The position numbers were made by a program, and so were the translations under genes. A DNA stretch of 64,000 bases from an uncultured Prevotellaceae bacterium (GTDB lineage Bacteria > Bacteroidota > Bacteroidia > Bacteroidales > Bacteroidaceae), in assembly GCA_902785945.1 (NCBI GenBank), contig CADAAR010000002.1:197743-261742 (forward strand). The letters run 5' to 3'. Below are positions 1 through 8,632 of the stretch, one piece after another. The notes beneath the pieces are model-generated. The model had not been told where the DNA came from. It did no database searches and saw only the letters and a list, made by a program, of their open reading frames with translations. Each line of letters starts with the position of its first letter. Position 1 is the first letter of the stretch.

Positions 1-207
1 GGCAACGCCATCACCGACGATCATATCCCTGTTAACACTGTGGCAAATATCCCCTGCATCGACATTATCCCCTACTACCCCAACTGCGAGCAGAGCTCTT
101 TCGGTCCCACCTGGCACACCGTGAACGACGACATGGCCCACCTCGACAAGAATACGCTCCTCGCCGTTGGCCAGACCATCATCCAAGTGCTGTTCTCAGA
201 GAAATAA
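1..207 (+). CDS. M28-family metallopeptidase / glutaminyl cyclase-like protein, C-terminal fragment
   Basis: The reading frame is open from base 1 and ends at TAA 205-207, giving 68 residues of a C-terminus. The fragment contains DDHIPV, then IDIIPYYP, then FGPTWHTVNDD and a closing VGQTI helix. This order is typical of the last third of M28 peptidases of the glutaminyl-peptide cyclotransferase type, where the His of the TWHT segment is a zinc ligand. Such proteins are exported zinc hydrolases or cyclases acting on peptides. The N-terminus lies outside the window, so signal peptide, length and exact activity cannot be judged. A rho-independent terminator follows immediately. Confidence 0.75.
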   Translation, partial: GNAITDDHIPVNTVANIPCIDIIPYYPNCEQSSFGPTWHTVNDDMAHLDKNTLLAVGQTIIQVLFSEK

Positions 208-208
208 A

Positions 209-241
209 GAAATCCCCGCGTTAATCGGGGATTTCCTTTTT
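209..241 (+). terminator. Intrinsic terminator after the M28-type gene
   Basis: A perfect 10-bp stem (GAAATCCCCG with CGGGGATTTC) closes a 7-nt loop and is followed by CCTTTTTT. It starts just after the stop codon at 207. The other strand has a T-rich flank (TTTCTTTATTTC), so it may also end the leftward operon whose last gene stops at 250. Confidence 0.85.
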
Positions 242-249
242 AGAAGCGA

Positions 250-2610
250 TTATTTCATCTGGTCCAACAGACGGGCGAGGTCTTCAAGATGACGGGCATC
301 TACATTCAGATCCAACAGATCGCCATCGCGGTTGAAGAGTTTGTACGTAGGCCAAGCGTGAACATCAAGGTAATGCTCGATGGCAGTCTGCAGCTTTGCG
401 GGCAGGTTGTAATGAAATACGTTCGGACCGCTCACGTTATATTCCTTGATGACATTCTCCCATGCCGTCTGCGGACTATTGTTGGCGAGATAGAGGAACA
501 CGATGTCGTAATCCTTCAAGTGTTCATATTCTTCAGTGGAGTGGCTCAGTGCCTCCTTGCAAGGGCTGCACCATGTGCCCCAGATATCCAAGAGCACGAA
601 CTTACCCTTATAAGGTTCAAGGATTTTCTTCAGCAGGGCCTCACCCTCTGAGAGGTCCATGAGGTTATCAGATGACTTGATGACCAGTTTGTCGAACTCG
701 CGGTTCTCGAGAGCAAGATAGTGTTCGTTGACTTTCTCCACACTTTCGATACCATGCATGTTGCTGCTCAGCGCCTTGAGCGTATCGATGACCATTGTCG
801 GCAGCGTCATGCGGCTATTGTCAATCTCCTTATACACCATTTGTGAGAGCCAGATATCTTTGATGAGCGGGTCGGCACCTAATGAGTCGAGCGCAAAGGC
901 CTCTTGCCGCATCCGTTTGATGAGATTGATTCCGTTCTGTACTTTCAGACCTTTCGGGCTGCTGAAGAGTTTGTTGACCTTCTCGATCATCTCGGCATTG
1001 TCAGCATCGAGTTTTTCAGCCACCTTCTGTTTCTCTTCCTCAGGTGCAGCCGCCACCTTGGCTCTGGCATCGAGAATCCAACTCTTCCACTGGTTGAGCA
1101 GCGCCAGTTCCTCATCGTTGGAGGCGATGGCATGGATATAGTCATAGATGTTCCAGTTTACCGACCAAGTCCGTTTGCGGATGACATCATCGAGATAGTC
1201 GTGCAAGAAACCGTTGAGTTCCCGATGTAAGGTGTAGGGCTTCTCCAGCTTCTTCCAGAAGGTATCGGTGGCATATTGGTGCATCTCGTCGGGGAATTGG
1301 AAGTTCGGCGCATTGAAACGCGACTGTCCGAAGTCGTAGGCTTGCTGCATGAGTGTATTGCCCTTCCTGTATATTCCAAAACGCGTGGAGAGCGTGGGAT
1401 GCGTCTGACAGAGATTGTCGGTATTGGCATACTGTGCTTTGATAAGACTGTCGACGGAGGCGATGTATTTATCGAAGTCTTTATCTTCGCGCTCCATTCT
1501 TATTGACTGCCAATCGAGCGGATATTTGAAGAGCTCGTTCTGCAGACGGCAGTCGTCGCCCATGAAGTAACGACGGCCCTCCGAGAAGTCATAAAGCAGG
1601 AAGTAGGTCTTGCCAGGCTCGAACATATTGCGGATGAAGCAGCGCTCCCAGTCGATGAAGAACTCCGAGCTATTCAATATGGGGATTTTTACGCTGAAGC
1701 GTCCCTGCTCGTCAAGGTCGGCATGGATTTCTTCCCACGCGCTTGTGAAGAAGTTTGTAAAGCCGAAATCCAAAGTCTTCAACTGCTTGTAGTGCTCGGG
1801 CATATCCTTAATCCAGCCGATAACGGTGATAGTATCTTCCTTATAGTCGGTGTCGACGAAGTCCGTGCGGGTGTCCTTCGTAGGATAGTCAGGCAGGAAA
1901 CGGCTGGTAATCATCGAATATGTAGTTTTCTGATTGTCAATCTGTATCGGACGCATACCTTTCTTATCCTTGCCGATGGCGACTTTCAGCTCATCATTGC
2001 CATTGGTCATCACGATGGTGGCCTCGCCCGTTTTGGAGTTCACGTCGCGCTGCTTGTAATCCCAGAACTTGCAGTCGTAGATGGCGCAGTCGTCGAAGAA
2101 GGCAATCTTCCAGTCGCCAGTCATATCATCGCGCCAATAGGAAGGGAAGAGTTGCTTCCAGCGATCCTCCACAGGCTTGATGCCTTTGATCTGGAAGGCG
2201 CCTTGGCCGTCGCCCTCGATGAAGTCGAATTTCTGCGTACCCTTCGGGAGCGGTGGGAAATGGAAAGCTATATCACGACGGCCATCCTTGTTTGTATGAA
2301 GGTGCTTATTGAGTTCAATGCCATCGGCAGAAACAATGGTATAGCGCTGATTACCGATCTTCAGATAGGTGTCGCCCGCAAACTGAAACCAGTTGTAGTC
2401 GGGATAGTCCGACCGCTGCGACACGGTGATATACACCACGGTCTCGTTGGCTTTCAGTTCCACCTTCGTCACGTCGAGTGCCAAATGGAAGTACCCGTCG
2501 CCATTGCTGTTTCCATACTCTATGGCGGGCTGTTCCCACACCACATCTTTCGCCTGCCCCATCATTGCGACAAAGGCCAGCATCATGGTTGATAATAATA
2601 GTTTCTTCAT
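250..2610 (-). CDS. Exported protein with C-terminal TlpA-like thioredoxin domain
   Basis: A 786-residue protein with a signal peptide (MKKLLLSTMMLAFVAMMGQA, then KD). The first 650 or so residues contain no motif I can name; they include beta-rich N-terminal sequence and a long alpha-helical middle. The last 120 residues are a thioredoxin fold: GKFVLLDIWGTWCSPC has the CxxC pair at about 680 and 684, and a cis-Pro segment (HAWPTYKLF) follows. This is the TlpA/ResA-like arrangement used by periplasmic thiol-disulfide proteins of Bacteroidota. It is probably the last gene of the padR-pspC operon (37 nt gap). The partner of the thioredoxin domain is unknown. Confidence 0.8.
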   Translation of the reverse strand: MKKLLLSTMMLAFVAMMGQAKDVVWEQPAIEYGNSNGDGYFHLALDVTKVELKANETVVYITVSQRSDYPDYNWFQFAGDTYLKIGNQRYTIVSADGIELNKHLHTNKDGRRDIAFHFPPLPKGTQKFDFIEGDGQGAFQIKGIKPVEDRWKQLFPSYWRDDMTGDWKIAFFDDCAIYDCKFWDYKQRDVNSKTGEATIVMTNGNDELKVAIGKDKKGMRPIQIDNQKTTYSMITSRFLPDYPTKDTRTDFVDTDYKEDTITVIGWIKDMPEHYKQLKTLDFGFTNFFTSAWEEIHADLDEQGRFSVKIPILNSSEFFIDWERCFIRNMFEPGKTYFLLYDFSEGRRYFMGDDCRLQNELFKYPLDWQSIRMEREDKDFDKYIASVDSLIKAQYANTDNLCQTHPTLSTRFGIYRKGNTLMQQAYDFGQSRFNAPNFQFPDEMHQYATDTFWKKLEKPYTLHRELNGFLHDYLDDVIRKRTWSVNWNIYDYIHAIASNDEELALLNQWKSWILDARAKVAAAPEEEKQKVAEKLDADNAEMIEKVNKLFSSPKGLKVQNGINLIKRMRQEAFALDSLGADPLIKDIWLSQMVYKEIDNSRMTLPTMVIDTLKALSSNMHGIESVEKVNEHYLALENREFDKLVIKSSDNLMDLSEGEALLKKILEPYKGKFVLLDIWGTWCSPCKEALSHSTEEYEHLKDYDIVFLYLANNSPQTAWENVIKEYNVSGPNVFHYNLPAKLQTAIEHYLDVHAWPTYKLFNRDGDLLDLNVDARHLEDLARLLDQMK

Positions 2611-2647
2611 ATTTTATTTCGCGTAATTCGTCTTAATTCGTTGTTTC

Positions 2648-4276
2648 TTACTTTTTCTGTTTCGGCAGGTCGCCTGTGCGGGTAAGTTTGAAGTCGGTGG
2701 CGGAGAACCACTGGGCGCGGCAAGGCTGACCGGTGAAGTCTTCATCGGAAGAAAGACCGTAGGCGATGGAGTCGCCAGTAACCACAATGTTGTCGATGCT
2801 CACGTCATACCAGCCCATGTCAGGTTTACCGTCCAGATTCTCATAAACAGGAATCGATTCAAATTTGACGCTGTCGCCGATGGCGTAGACGCAAGGCCCG
2901 GGTCCCTCTGCCCTGACCACACAGTCAAGGCGATAGACGCCTGGTTTGACGGCCTCCTTGCGTTCCACCTGAAACACCTCCTTGCAGTTTTCATTGTAGA
3001 CATCCAGGAAGCGCAGATTGTGGTTGCCGTCATATTCTCCACTCCAGGTATAGTGCTCGCAGTTCTCGGCCTTAATCAGGTTCCAAGCGCCTTTGCGCAG
3101 AAAATTCTTGTCCTCTTGATCCATCATCACGCCTTGATAGGAATACTCCTTCCTTATCCATTCGTTATATCGCTCTTTCTCCTGCTCCTGAATCCAGATG
3201 AGCGCCGGGAACAGGCAGCACAACGATGCCACCCATAGCACGATCCACAGGATACGCTGTCCGATACCCATCGGTTGCACCTTTCCTGCCCGTGAGAACA
3301 GCATGTGGGCAATGGCATAAAGAGGAATGCAAAGGGCGAGCAGCAGTCCGATGATAAAGGCTATCACGATCCAGGGATGCACACTCATGAGTTCCGCCAG
3401 ATGCAGATCCTCGAAGTCAAAGGGCAGAGACGTCCGGACAGAAGGAACCGTAAAGACTACTACCAGCGACACGATGATGAGCAACAGGCAGACCAGCAGC
3501 ACCAGTCCGATGATGGCCGCAAGCCCTACAAAAATACCCATGAAAATGGAGATGATCACGGAAAAAAACGAGCCCAGACAGCCGCGACGATGCTGCGCAG
3601 GTTGCTTGTCCTCTACAACGACATCGGCCAGGTTCTGCGGTGTTACCTCCTTGCCTTCCATCTGTAACACCTGCTTGGGCGTATCAGCCACAGGAATGGC
3701 AATGGCCAGCACGAAATAGAAGATGATAAAGGCCAGATTGACGTGGAGGAAGAATCCGAAGTTAAGAAATATCCCGAACAAGGGGAACAGGAAGTTGGAG
3801 GCCAGTATCAACATGGCATAGCCGATGCGCCACCAGGTGACATCGGAGCCTGTGTAGGCCGCAATGCCCGAGAGCACGCCTGCCACCATCTTGTCGTTGG
3901 GGTTGCGATAGAGTCGTTTGCCTGCTGTCCTCGCGCGTACATTATCTCTAATGCCCTGGGCTGCCGTATGGAAAGAGTCATACTTATGTCCGCCATTATC
4001 CTGCTTCTCTTCCTCACCCGTCAGTTCCTCGGGTTTGCCGATACGGGTAATGATGTCCTTGACGTGTTCGATAGTGATGGCCTCGGTGCCCTGCTGGTTC
4101 AACTCTGAGAACAGCTCGGCGATGCGAGTCTCGATGTCGTTGACGATTTCCTCGCCGCCCTCCTCACGTCCGAACGACTGTCGGAGTGACTCGATATACT
4201 GTTGCAGCAGCTCGTAAGCATCCTCGTCGATCTGGAAGAGACGCCCACACAGATTGATGGTAATATTCTTTTTCAT
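2648..4276 (-). CDS. PspC-domain membrane protein
   Basis: A 542-residue protein. Residues 1-90 are a soluble acidic region that contains VNDIETRIAELF and the helix IEHVKDIITRIGKPEEL, common ahead of Bacteroidetes PspC domains. Residues about 118-185 are the PspC domain (KRLYRNPNDKMVAGVLSGIAAYTG), followed by hydrophobic segments. Two more membrane spans lie around residues 235-275 and 295-320, with one near 345, and the last 170 residues are hydrophilic and probably extracytoplasmic. PspC proteins take part in envelope-stress sensing. The ATG overlaps the padR stop by 4 nt (ATGA, 4273-4276), so translation is coupled to PadR. A PadR-PspC pair is a recurrent sensor/regulator arrangement. Confidence 0.85.
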   Translation of the reverse strand: MKKNITINLCGRLFQIDEDAYELLQQYIESLRQSFGREEGGEEIVNDIETRIAELFSELNQQGTEAITIEHVKDIITRIGKPEELTGEEEKQDNGGHKYDSFHTAAQGIRDNVRARTAGKRLYRNPNDKMVAGVLSGIAAYTGSDVTWWRIGYAMLILASNFLFPLFGIFLNFGFFLHVNLAFIIFYFVLAIAIPVADTPKQVLQMEGKEVTPQNLADVVVEDKQPAQHRRGCLGSFFSVIISIFMGIFVGLAAIIGLVLLVCLLLIIVSLVVVFTVPSVRTSLPFDFEDLHLAELMSVHPWIVIAFIIGLLLALCIPLYAIAHMLFSRAGKVQPMGIGQRILWIVLWVASLCCLFPALIWIQEQEKERYNEWIRKEYSYQGVMMDQEDKNFLRKGAWNLIKAENCEHYTWSGEYDGNHNLRFLDVYNENCKEVFQVERKEAVKPGVYRLDCVVRAEGPGPCVYAIGDSVKFESIPVYENLDGKPDMGWYDVSIDNIVVTGDSIAYGLSSDEDFTGQPCRAQWFSATDFKLTRTGDLPKQKK

Positions 4277-4623
4277 TTTGCTTCTAATAGTTTGGGGGTG
4301 ATGGTCTTGAGATAATTGATGGTGTTAGAGAGTTCGTTCCAGGCGGTGTCGAGGCCTTCGAGGAACTGTTCGCCTTCAGGGCTGAGGGCATAGTACTTGC
4401 GAGGAGGACCCTGCGTGGACTCCTGCCACTCATATTGCAGCAGACCGTCGTTCTTCAGGCGAGTGAGCAATGGATAGAGCGTTCCCTCTACCACGAGCAG
4501 CTCCGCATTCTTCAGTTGTTGGATAATGTCACTGGCGTATGAAGGACGATGCTTCAGGAGTAGCAATACGCAGTACTCCAGCATTCCTTTCCTCATCTGT
4601 GACTTTGCATTTTCGATGTTCAT
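4273..4623 (-). CDS. PadR-family transcriptional regulator
   Basis: A 116-residue protein with the PadR winged-helix signature: MRKGMLEYCVLLLLKHRPSYASDIIQQLKN, then VVEGTLYPLLTRLKNDGLLQYEWQES and PPRKYYALSPEGEQFL. The C-terminal helix serves dimerisation. PadR proteins are usually autorepressors responding to envelope or phenolic stress. It heads a leftward operon with pspC (4-nt overlap) and the thioredoxin protein. A consensus promoter lies upstream with a long dyad across its -33 element, which fits autoregulation. Confidence 0.92.
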   Translation of the reverse strand: MNIENAKSQMRKGMLEYCVLLLLKHRPSYASDIIQQLKNAELLVVEGTLYPLLTRLKNDGLLQYEWQESTQGPPRKYYALSPEGEQFLEGLDTAWNELSNTINYLKTITPKLLEAK

Positions 4624-4651
4624 ATCTTTGCACGATTAATGATTTCGGCTG

Positions 4652-4682
4652 CAAAGATAGGCAAAACTTTAGTACCTTGCAA
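4652..4682 (-). promoter_or_regulatory. padR operon promoter
   Basis: Bacteroidetes-type promoter: TTG (4680-4682), exactly 20 bp, then TATCTTTG (4652-4659), reading leftward. The -7 element lies 28 nt upstream of the padR ATG. Confidence 0.8.
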
Positions 4683-4695
4683 TACAAAGTACTAA
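4669..4695. promoter_or_regulatory. Candidate PadR operator (11-bp inverted repeat)
   Basis: Left arm TTAGTACCTTG (4669-4679) and right arm CAAAGTACTAA (4685-4695) are inverted copies with one mismatch, separated by 5 bp. The dyad covers the -33 element of the padR promoter. Length and location fit autorepression by the PadR dimer encoded just downstream. Confidence 0.7.
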
Positions 4696-4747
4696 GTTTT
4701 TGCAAAGAATTATAACTATTTAACAATTGTCATATGTGCGACGGCTA

Positions 4748-6634
4748 TCAGTCGTGCAGAATCATCGCCGTTTGAGGGGCAACAAGAGCGCGGCGGCCAA
4801 AGAGCTTATTGGTGGATGCTTCGTTGATTTCTCCGTTCTGACAGACGATGGTGTACATGGCCTTGGGAAGTGAGACGGAGGCCTGCTCACGGTTGGCATT
4901 GAGGATGACGACGATGTTACGCCAGTCGTCGCGGCCAGCATAGTCTTTCAATCGGAAAGCAACCACACCCTTGGGGGCATCGAGGAACTCCAGATGTTTA
5001 CGTACCAAATGGGCATCGCCAAGGCGGAAGGCCGAATGATGTTTGCGCAGGGCGATAAGATCCTGATAATACTTGAACACCTGCGGATAACGTTGCAGAT
5101 TCTTCCAATCGAGCTGGTTGATGCTATCAGGCGACTCGAAGGAATTATGCACACCCTTCTTGCTACGCAACAGTTCTTCGCCAGAAAGCATGAAGGGTAC
5201 ACCCTGTGAAGTGAAGACGGCCGTCTGTGCCAAGAGGTCGAGACGAATCAGCTCCTCGTCGGAGATATCAGGGATGCTGGCTTTCAAACGGTCGACCAGA
5301 CACATATCATCATGACAGCTGACATAGGACATCATCTGCGTAGGTTCAGTGGCCCAGGGTACTTTGCTATAGTTGACCTTCGACATATCCACCTGCGGAT
5401 GGGTGATAGCACCCACGATGCCGAACTTCAAGCTTTCGGTCTCCACGCCTTTGTCGAGCCAAGCTGACTTCTTATCATCGTCGAAAGGACCGCGCAGGGC
5501 ATCGCGGATCTCATCAGAGAAGGCGGCGATGCGGGGCATTTTAGAGATATTGGCTTTCACACCCAGCTGCTCGGTAGGCAGGGCACACTGGCCTGCGCTC
5601 CAGCCCTCGCCATATATAAAAATGGTAGGATCGATGGCATCAACAGCCTTGCGAATCTCGTTCATCGTCTCGATATCGTGACAGCCCATCAGGTCGAAGC
5701 GGAAACCATCGATATGATATTCGTTGATCCAGTATTTCACCGACTCTATCATGAACTTACGCATCATCGGCTGCTCAGAGGCGGTCTCATTACCACAACC
5801 AGAACCATTGGAGCCCACCCGATAATAATAATCAGGGTACGTGCGCTGGAAGTTGGAGTAGTCGATGTCGTAGGTATGATTATAGACCACATCAAGGACA
5901 ACGGCGATGCCGGCATTGTGGAGGGCCTGCACCATCTGCTTGAACTCGAGGATACGACATGCTGGGTCGTAAGGATTAGTGGAGTAGCCTCCTTCGGGCA
6001 CATTATAGTTCACGGGGTCGTAGCCCCAATTGTATTGCGGGGTATTGAGGCGCGTCTCATCCACAGACCCATAGTCGTAGCTGGGCAGGATATGGACAGC
6101 ATTCACGCCCAAAGCCTTCAGGTGATCGATGGCCCAAGGCTCCGTGAGAGCAAGGAACTTACCTGGATACTTGGCATCAGGACGGGCGATAGAGAAGTCG
6201 CGGTGGTGCATCTCATAGACCACAAGGTCAACAGGCGACTTGATGACGGGATGGGCATCGCAGCACCAATCTTCGGGGTCGGTCTTCACGAGGTTGACGA
6301 TGGCACCGCGCTGGCCATTCACACCCACAGCCTTGGCAAAAACACCAGGGCATTCGCCTTTGCCCATATCGAAGGTATAGAACTTACCCAGGAGATTACC
6401 CTTGACAGTAGCTTGCCATACATCCCCCGCAAGTTTCATCTTCACGGTTTTGACAGGTCTACCACCGATGCCATCGTTGTAGATGCGCACTACGACACGC
6501 TTGGCCGTAGTAGGAGCGAAGAGTTGGAACGTCGTGGCCTCAGGACCACAGTCTACTTCGTTGAAATTAAAATCCTGAGCCTTGGTTATTACTGTTGTCA
6601 TTACCAATAGAATTGCGAATAAGATTCTTCTCAT
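4748..6634 (-). CDS. pulA: Type I pullulanase (GH13), exported
   Basis: A 628-residue protein with a signal peptide (MRRILFAILLVMTTVITKA-QD). It hydrolyses alpha-1,6 branches in pullulan, amylopectin and limit dextrins. Hallmarks: an N-terminal beta-sandwich (about 20-110), the type I pullulanase motif YNWGYDP at 201-207, the nucleophile in GFRFDLMG (D314), the acid/base in GEGW (E343), and the transition-state Asp in SCHDD (about D442). A short C-terminal beta domain closes the protein. Type I pullulanases of Bacteroidetes are usually periplasmic. It stands alone, divergent from the SusR-like regulator, but functionally belongs with the starch genes at 23.7-42.1 kb. No LacI-type palindrome was seen upstream. 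Confidence 0.92.
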   Translation of the reverse strand: MRRILFAILLVMTTVITKAQDFNFNEVDCGPEATTFQLFAPTTAKRVVVRIYNDGIGGRPVKTVKMKLAGDVWQATVKGNLLGKFYTFDMGKGECPGVFAKAVGVNGQRGAIVNLVKTDPEDWCCDAHPVIKSPVDLVVYEMHHRDFSIARPDAKYPGKFLALTEPWAIDHLKALGVNAVHILPSYDYGSVDETRLNTPQYNWGYDPVNYNVPEGGYSTNPYDPACRILEFKQMVQALHNAGIAVVLDVVYNHTYDIDYSNFQRTYPDYYYRVGSNGSGCGNETASEQPMMRKFMIESVKYWINEYHIDGFRFDLMGCHDIETMNEIRKAVDAIDPTIFIYGEGWSAGQCALPTEQLGVKANISKMPRIAAFSDEIRDALRGPFDDDKKSAWLDKGVETESLKFGIVGAITHPQVDMSKVNYSKVPWATEPTQMMSYVSCHDDMCLVDRLKASIPDISDEELIRLDLLAQTAVFTSQGVPFMLSGEELLRSKKGVHNSFESPDSINQLDWKNLQRYPQVFKYYQDLIALRKHHSAFRLGDAHLVRKHLEFLDAPKGVVAFRLKDYAGRDDWRNIVVILNANREQASVSLPKAMYTIVCQNGEINEASTNKLFGRRALVAPQTAMILHD

Positions 6635-6662
6635 TTTCGATGAATATTAGCGTTTATGGCCA

Positions 6663-6670
6663 CAAAGATA
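6663..6670 (-). promoter_or_regulatory. -7 element of the pulA promoter
   Basis: TATCTTTG reading leftward, 28 nt upstream of the pulA ATG. No clear -33 TTG at the usual spacing. Confidence 0.6.
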
Positions 6671-6712
6671 GAAAAAAAAGTTGAATAGATATCCTCTTTC
6701 AGAATTTTTTTG

Positions 6713-6720
6713 TATCTTTG
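6713..6720 (+). promoter_or_regulatory. -7 element of the SusR-like regulator promoter
   Basis: TATCTTTG followed by GCGCAG, 20 nt upstream of the ATG at 6741. It is divergent from the pulA promoter, with about 42 bp between the two -7 elements. No TTG was found at the standard spacing. Confidence 0.6.
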
Positions 6721-6740
6721 CGCAGTGCAATCGATAGAAA

Positions 6741-8402
6741 ATGATGATGAAACGATTACTAACTATCATATTGTTGTTGCTACCGATGGTCATTTGCGCC
6801 CAGCAAGTGGACATAGAATCACGTTACAAGCAGATTGACAAAGCCATTGCTGAGTTCCCCCGTTACGTGGCCCAGCGCGAAGCCAAGATCACGGCGGCAC
6901 GCAACGCCTTTGAGCAGTCAAGCGGACAACAGAAATATGAGGAGAGTTATCGGTTGTATGAACTCTACCGACCCTTCGTGAGTGACTCTGCCATCTATTT
7001 CCTCCGTCAGTGCATCGACATAGCTGAACAGCAGAGTGACCACAACGGGTCCGTGCGCTGTCGTTCGCAACTGGCCATCCGCTGTTCGAACATCGGGCTC
7101 TATGATGAAGCCCTTAATATCCTCGATTCCATCCGCTTAGGCAGCGGCCTCGATAAACTGGTGCTCGGCACATATTACGAAGCTTATAACAATGTGTACG
7201 GCGAACTAAGCTACTATACCCGTCTTGACGATATGCGCCAGCTGTATCAGCGGAAGGAGCAATACTATAAACAACTGATGTTCGAGCATCTGCCTGCCAC
7301 CAGCGAGTCGTGTTTCCTGCGCAGGGAACAAGCCGCCCAAGCAGAGGGTAAGCTGAAGGAGGCAATGGCCATCAACGATGAATGGATGAAGACGGTGGAG
7401 CCGGGCAGTCATCCTTATGCTCTCACGGCACTCTACCGCTATATCGAATACAAGTTGCAGGGTGACAGCACACAGATGCTGTACTGGTTGACGGAATCGG
7501 TACTGGCCGATATCCGTAATGCCGCCATGGACCAGGGGTCGATGTGGGAACTGGCCAATGAACTGATGCTGAGCGGCGATGTTGATCGTGCCTCACGTTA
7601 CATCAGCTATACCAGCGACTGTGCCAACCGTTACGGTTCACGCCAGCGCAACTGGCAGATAGCCCCGTTGTTGACACACATCGCCAACGAATATAAGTCG
7701 CAGAGTGAGCGTACCACCTCGCAGTTGTGGGGAACGCTGATCGTGATCAGTATATTAGCCTTGCTATTGCTGGGCGCCCTCTTCTTCGTGCATCGACGTA
7801 ACTCCCAGTTGCACGCTGCCCGTAACGACCTGAAAACCTCAAACGACGAACTGGCTTCAGCCAATCGTCTGCTAGCAACCCAAAAGGACGAATTGTCACA
7901 ACTCAATTCCAAACTTTCAACTCTCAACTCTCAATTATCTGAAAGTAACCGTGTGAAGGAGGAGTACATCGGTCGCTTCATGAGTCTTTGTTCGCAATAT
8001 ATCGATAAACTCGATAACTATCGCAAGATGGTAAATAAGAAGATGAAGAACAAGGAACTCGACGAATTGTTCCAGATATCGAAATCTACAGAATTGAAGG
8101 AGAAGGAACTGGAGGAACTCTACGAGAACTTCGATACTGTGTTCCTGCATCTTTTCCCCAACTTCATCGACGACTTCAACGCTCTCTTACAGCCAGAGAT
8201 GCAAATCCATCCCAAGGAGGAGAACCGGTTGACGACAGATATCCGTATCTTTGCCCTAATCAGATTGGGATTCGAGGATTCATCGAAAATAGCTGAGTTC
8301 CTGCACTACTCTGTGAATACCATCTACAACTACCGCGCCCGCATCAAAAACGGTGCCCTTGGCAACCGCGAACAATTCGAAAATCGGGTAAAAACCCTAT
8401 AA
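6741..8402 (+). CDS. Membrane-spanning SusR-like regulator (DUF6377 type)
   Basis: A 553-residue protein: signal peptide (LLTIILLLLPMVICAQ), a periplasmic helical TPR-like sensor region (about 22-325), one membrane span (LIVISILALLLLGALFF, about 330-350), a coiled coil (about 355-415), and a cytoplasmic C-terminus that ends in a helix-turn-helix (SKIAEFLHYSVNTIYNYRARIKN, about 514-540). This layout matches single-component PUL regulators resembling SusR: glycan binding outside is passed to DNA binding inside. It lies 230 bp upstream of the beta-glucan susC and is the obvious candidate activator of that operon. Three in-frame ATGs open the gene; the first is used here. Bases 7899-7938, encoding part of the coiled coil, look like an intergenic CAACTCTCAA repeat. 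Confidence 0.82.
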   Translation: MMMKRLLTIILLLLPMVICAQQVDIESRYKQIDKAIAEFPRYVAQREAKITAARNAFEQSSGQQKYEESYRLYELYRPFVSDSAIYFLRQCIDIAEQQSDHNGSVRCRSQLAIRCSNIGLYDEALNILDSIRLGSGLDKLVLGTYYEAYNNVYGELSYYTRLDDMRQLYQRKEQYYKQLMFEHLPATSESCFLRREQAAQAEGKLKEAMAINDEWMKTVEPGSHPYALTALYRYIEYKLQGDSTQMLYWLTESVLADIRNAAMDQGSMWELANELMLSGDVDRASRYISYTSDCANRYGSRQRNWQIAPLLTHIANEYKSQSERTTSQLWGTLIVISILALLLLGALFFVHRRNSQLHAARNDLKTSNDELASANRLLATQKDELSQLNSKLSTLNSQLSESNRVKEEYIGRFMSLCSQYIDKLDNYRKMVNKKMKNKELDELFQISKSTELKEKELEELYENFDTVFLHLFPNFIDDFNALLQPEMQIHPKEENRLTTDIRIFALIRLGFEDSSKIAEFLHYSVNTIYNYRARIKNGALGNREQFENRVKTL

Positions 8403-8457
8403 AAACGCGATAATTGTAAAAAATACACCTCTATATTTCGTCCACTCTTTTTGACTG

Positions 8458-8473
8458 CTTACAAAAATGTAAG
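8458..8473. promoter_or_regulatory. Inverted repeat upstream of the beta-glucan susC
   Basis: CTTAC and GTAAG separated by AAAAAT, centred about 97 bp upstream of the susC -7 element. It is a possible binding site for the upstream regulator; position and symmetry are the only support. Confidence 0.35.
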
Positions 8474-8562
8474 TGACTTATTACTAGCTATTTAACTATT
8501 TGAAGACTTGAAAAACATCCACTTTTTGCATTCACCTTCAAAAAATGTATTGTCATTTTGCG

Positions 8563-8570
8563 TAATTTTG
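8563..8570 (+). promoter_or_regulatory. -7 element of the beta-glucan PUL promoter
   Basis: TAATTTTG followed by CACCGTCGAA, 62 nt upstream of the susC ATG. The stretch after the -7 element is identical to that of the starch susC promoter at 31276. No good -33 TTG is present, which fits an activator-dependent promoter. Confidence 0.65.
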
Positions 8571-8632
8571 CACCGTCGAAGATGATAAACCGACAATCAA
8601 CATTACATTATTATAATTTTAACTAACAAAGT

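Noticed and set aside
1723-2592. 289-residue open frame on the + strand
   Set aside because: It is antisense to the thioredoxin-domain gene, has no signal or family resemblance and arises from codon bias on the opposite strand.
5678-6610. 310-residue open frame on the + strand
   Set aside because: Antisense shadow of the pullulanase gene, whose motifs and signal peptide are unambiguous.
6725-6733. Half operator GTGCAATCG near the SusR-like regulator
   Set aside because: The other half is absent, so there is no palindrome for a LacI dimer.
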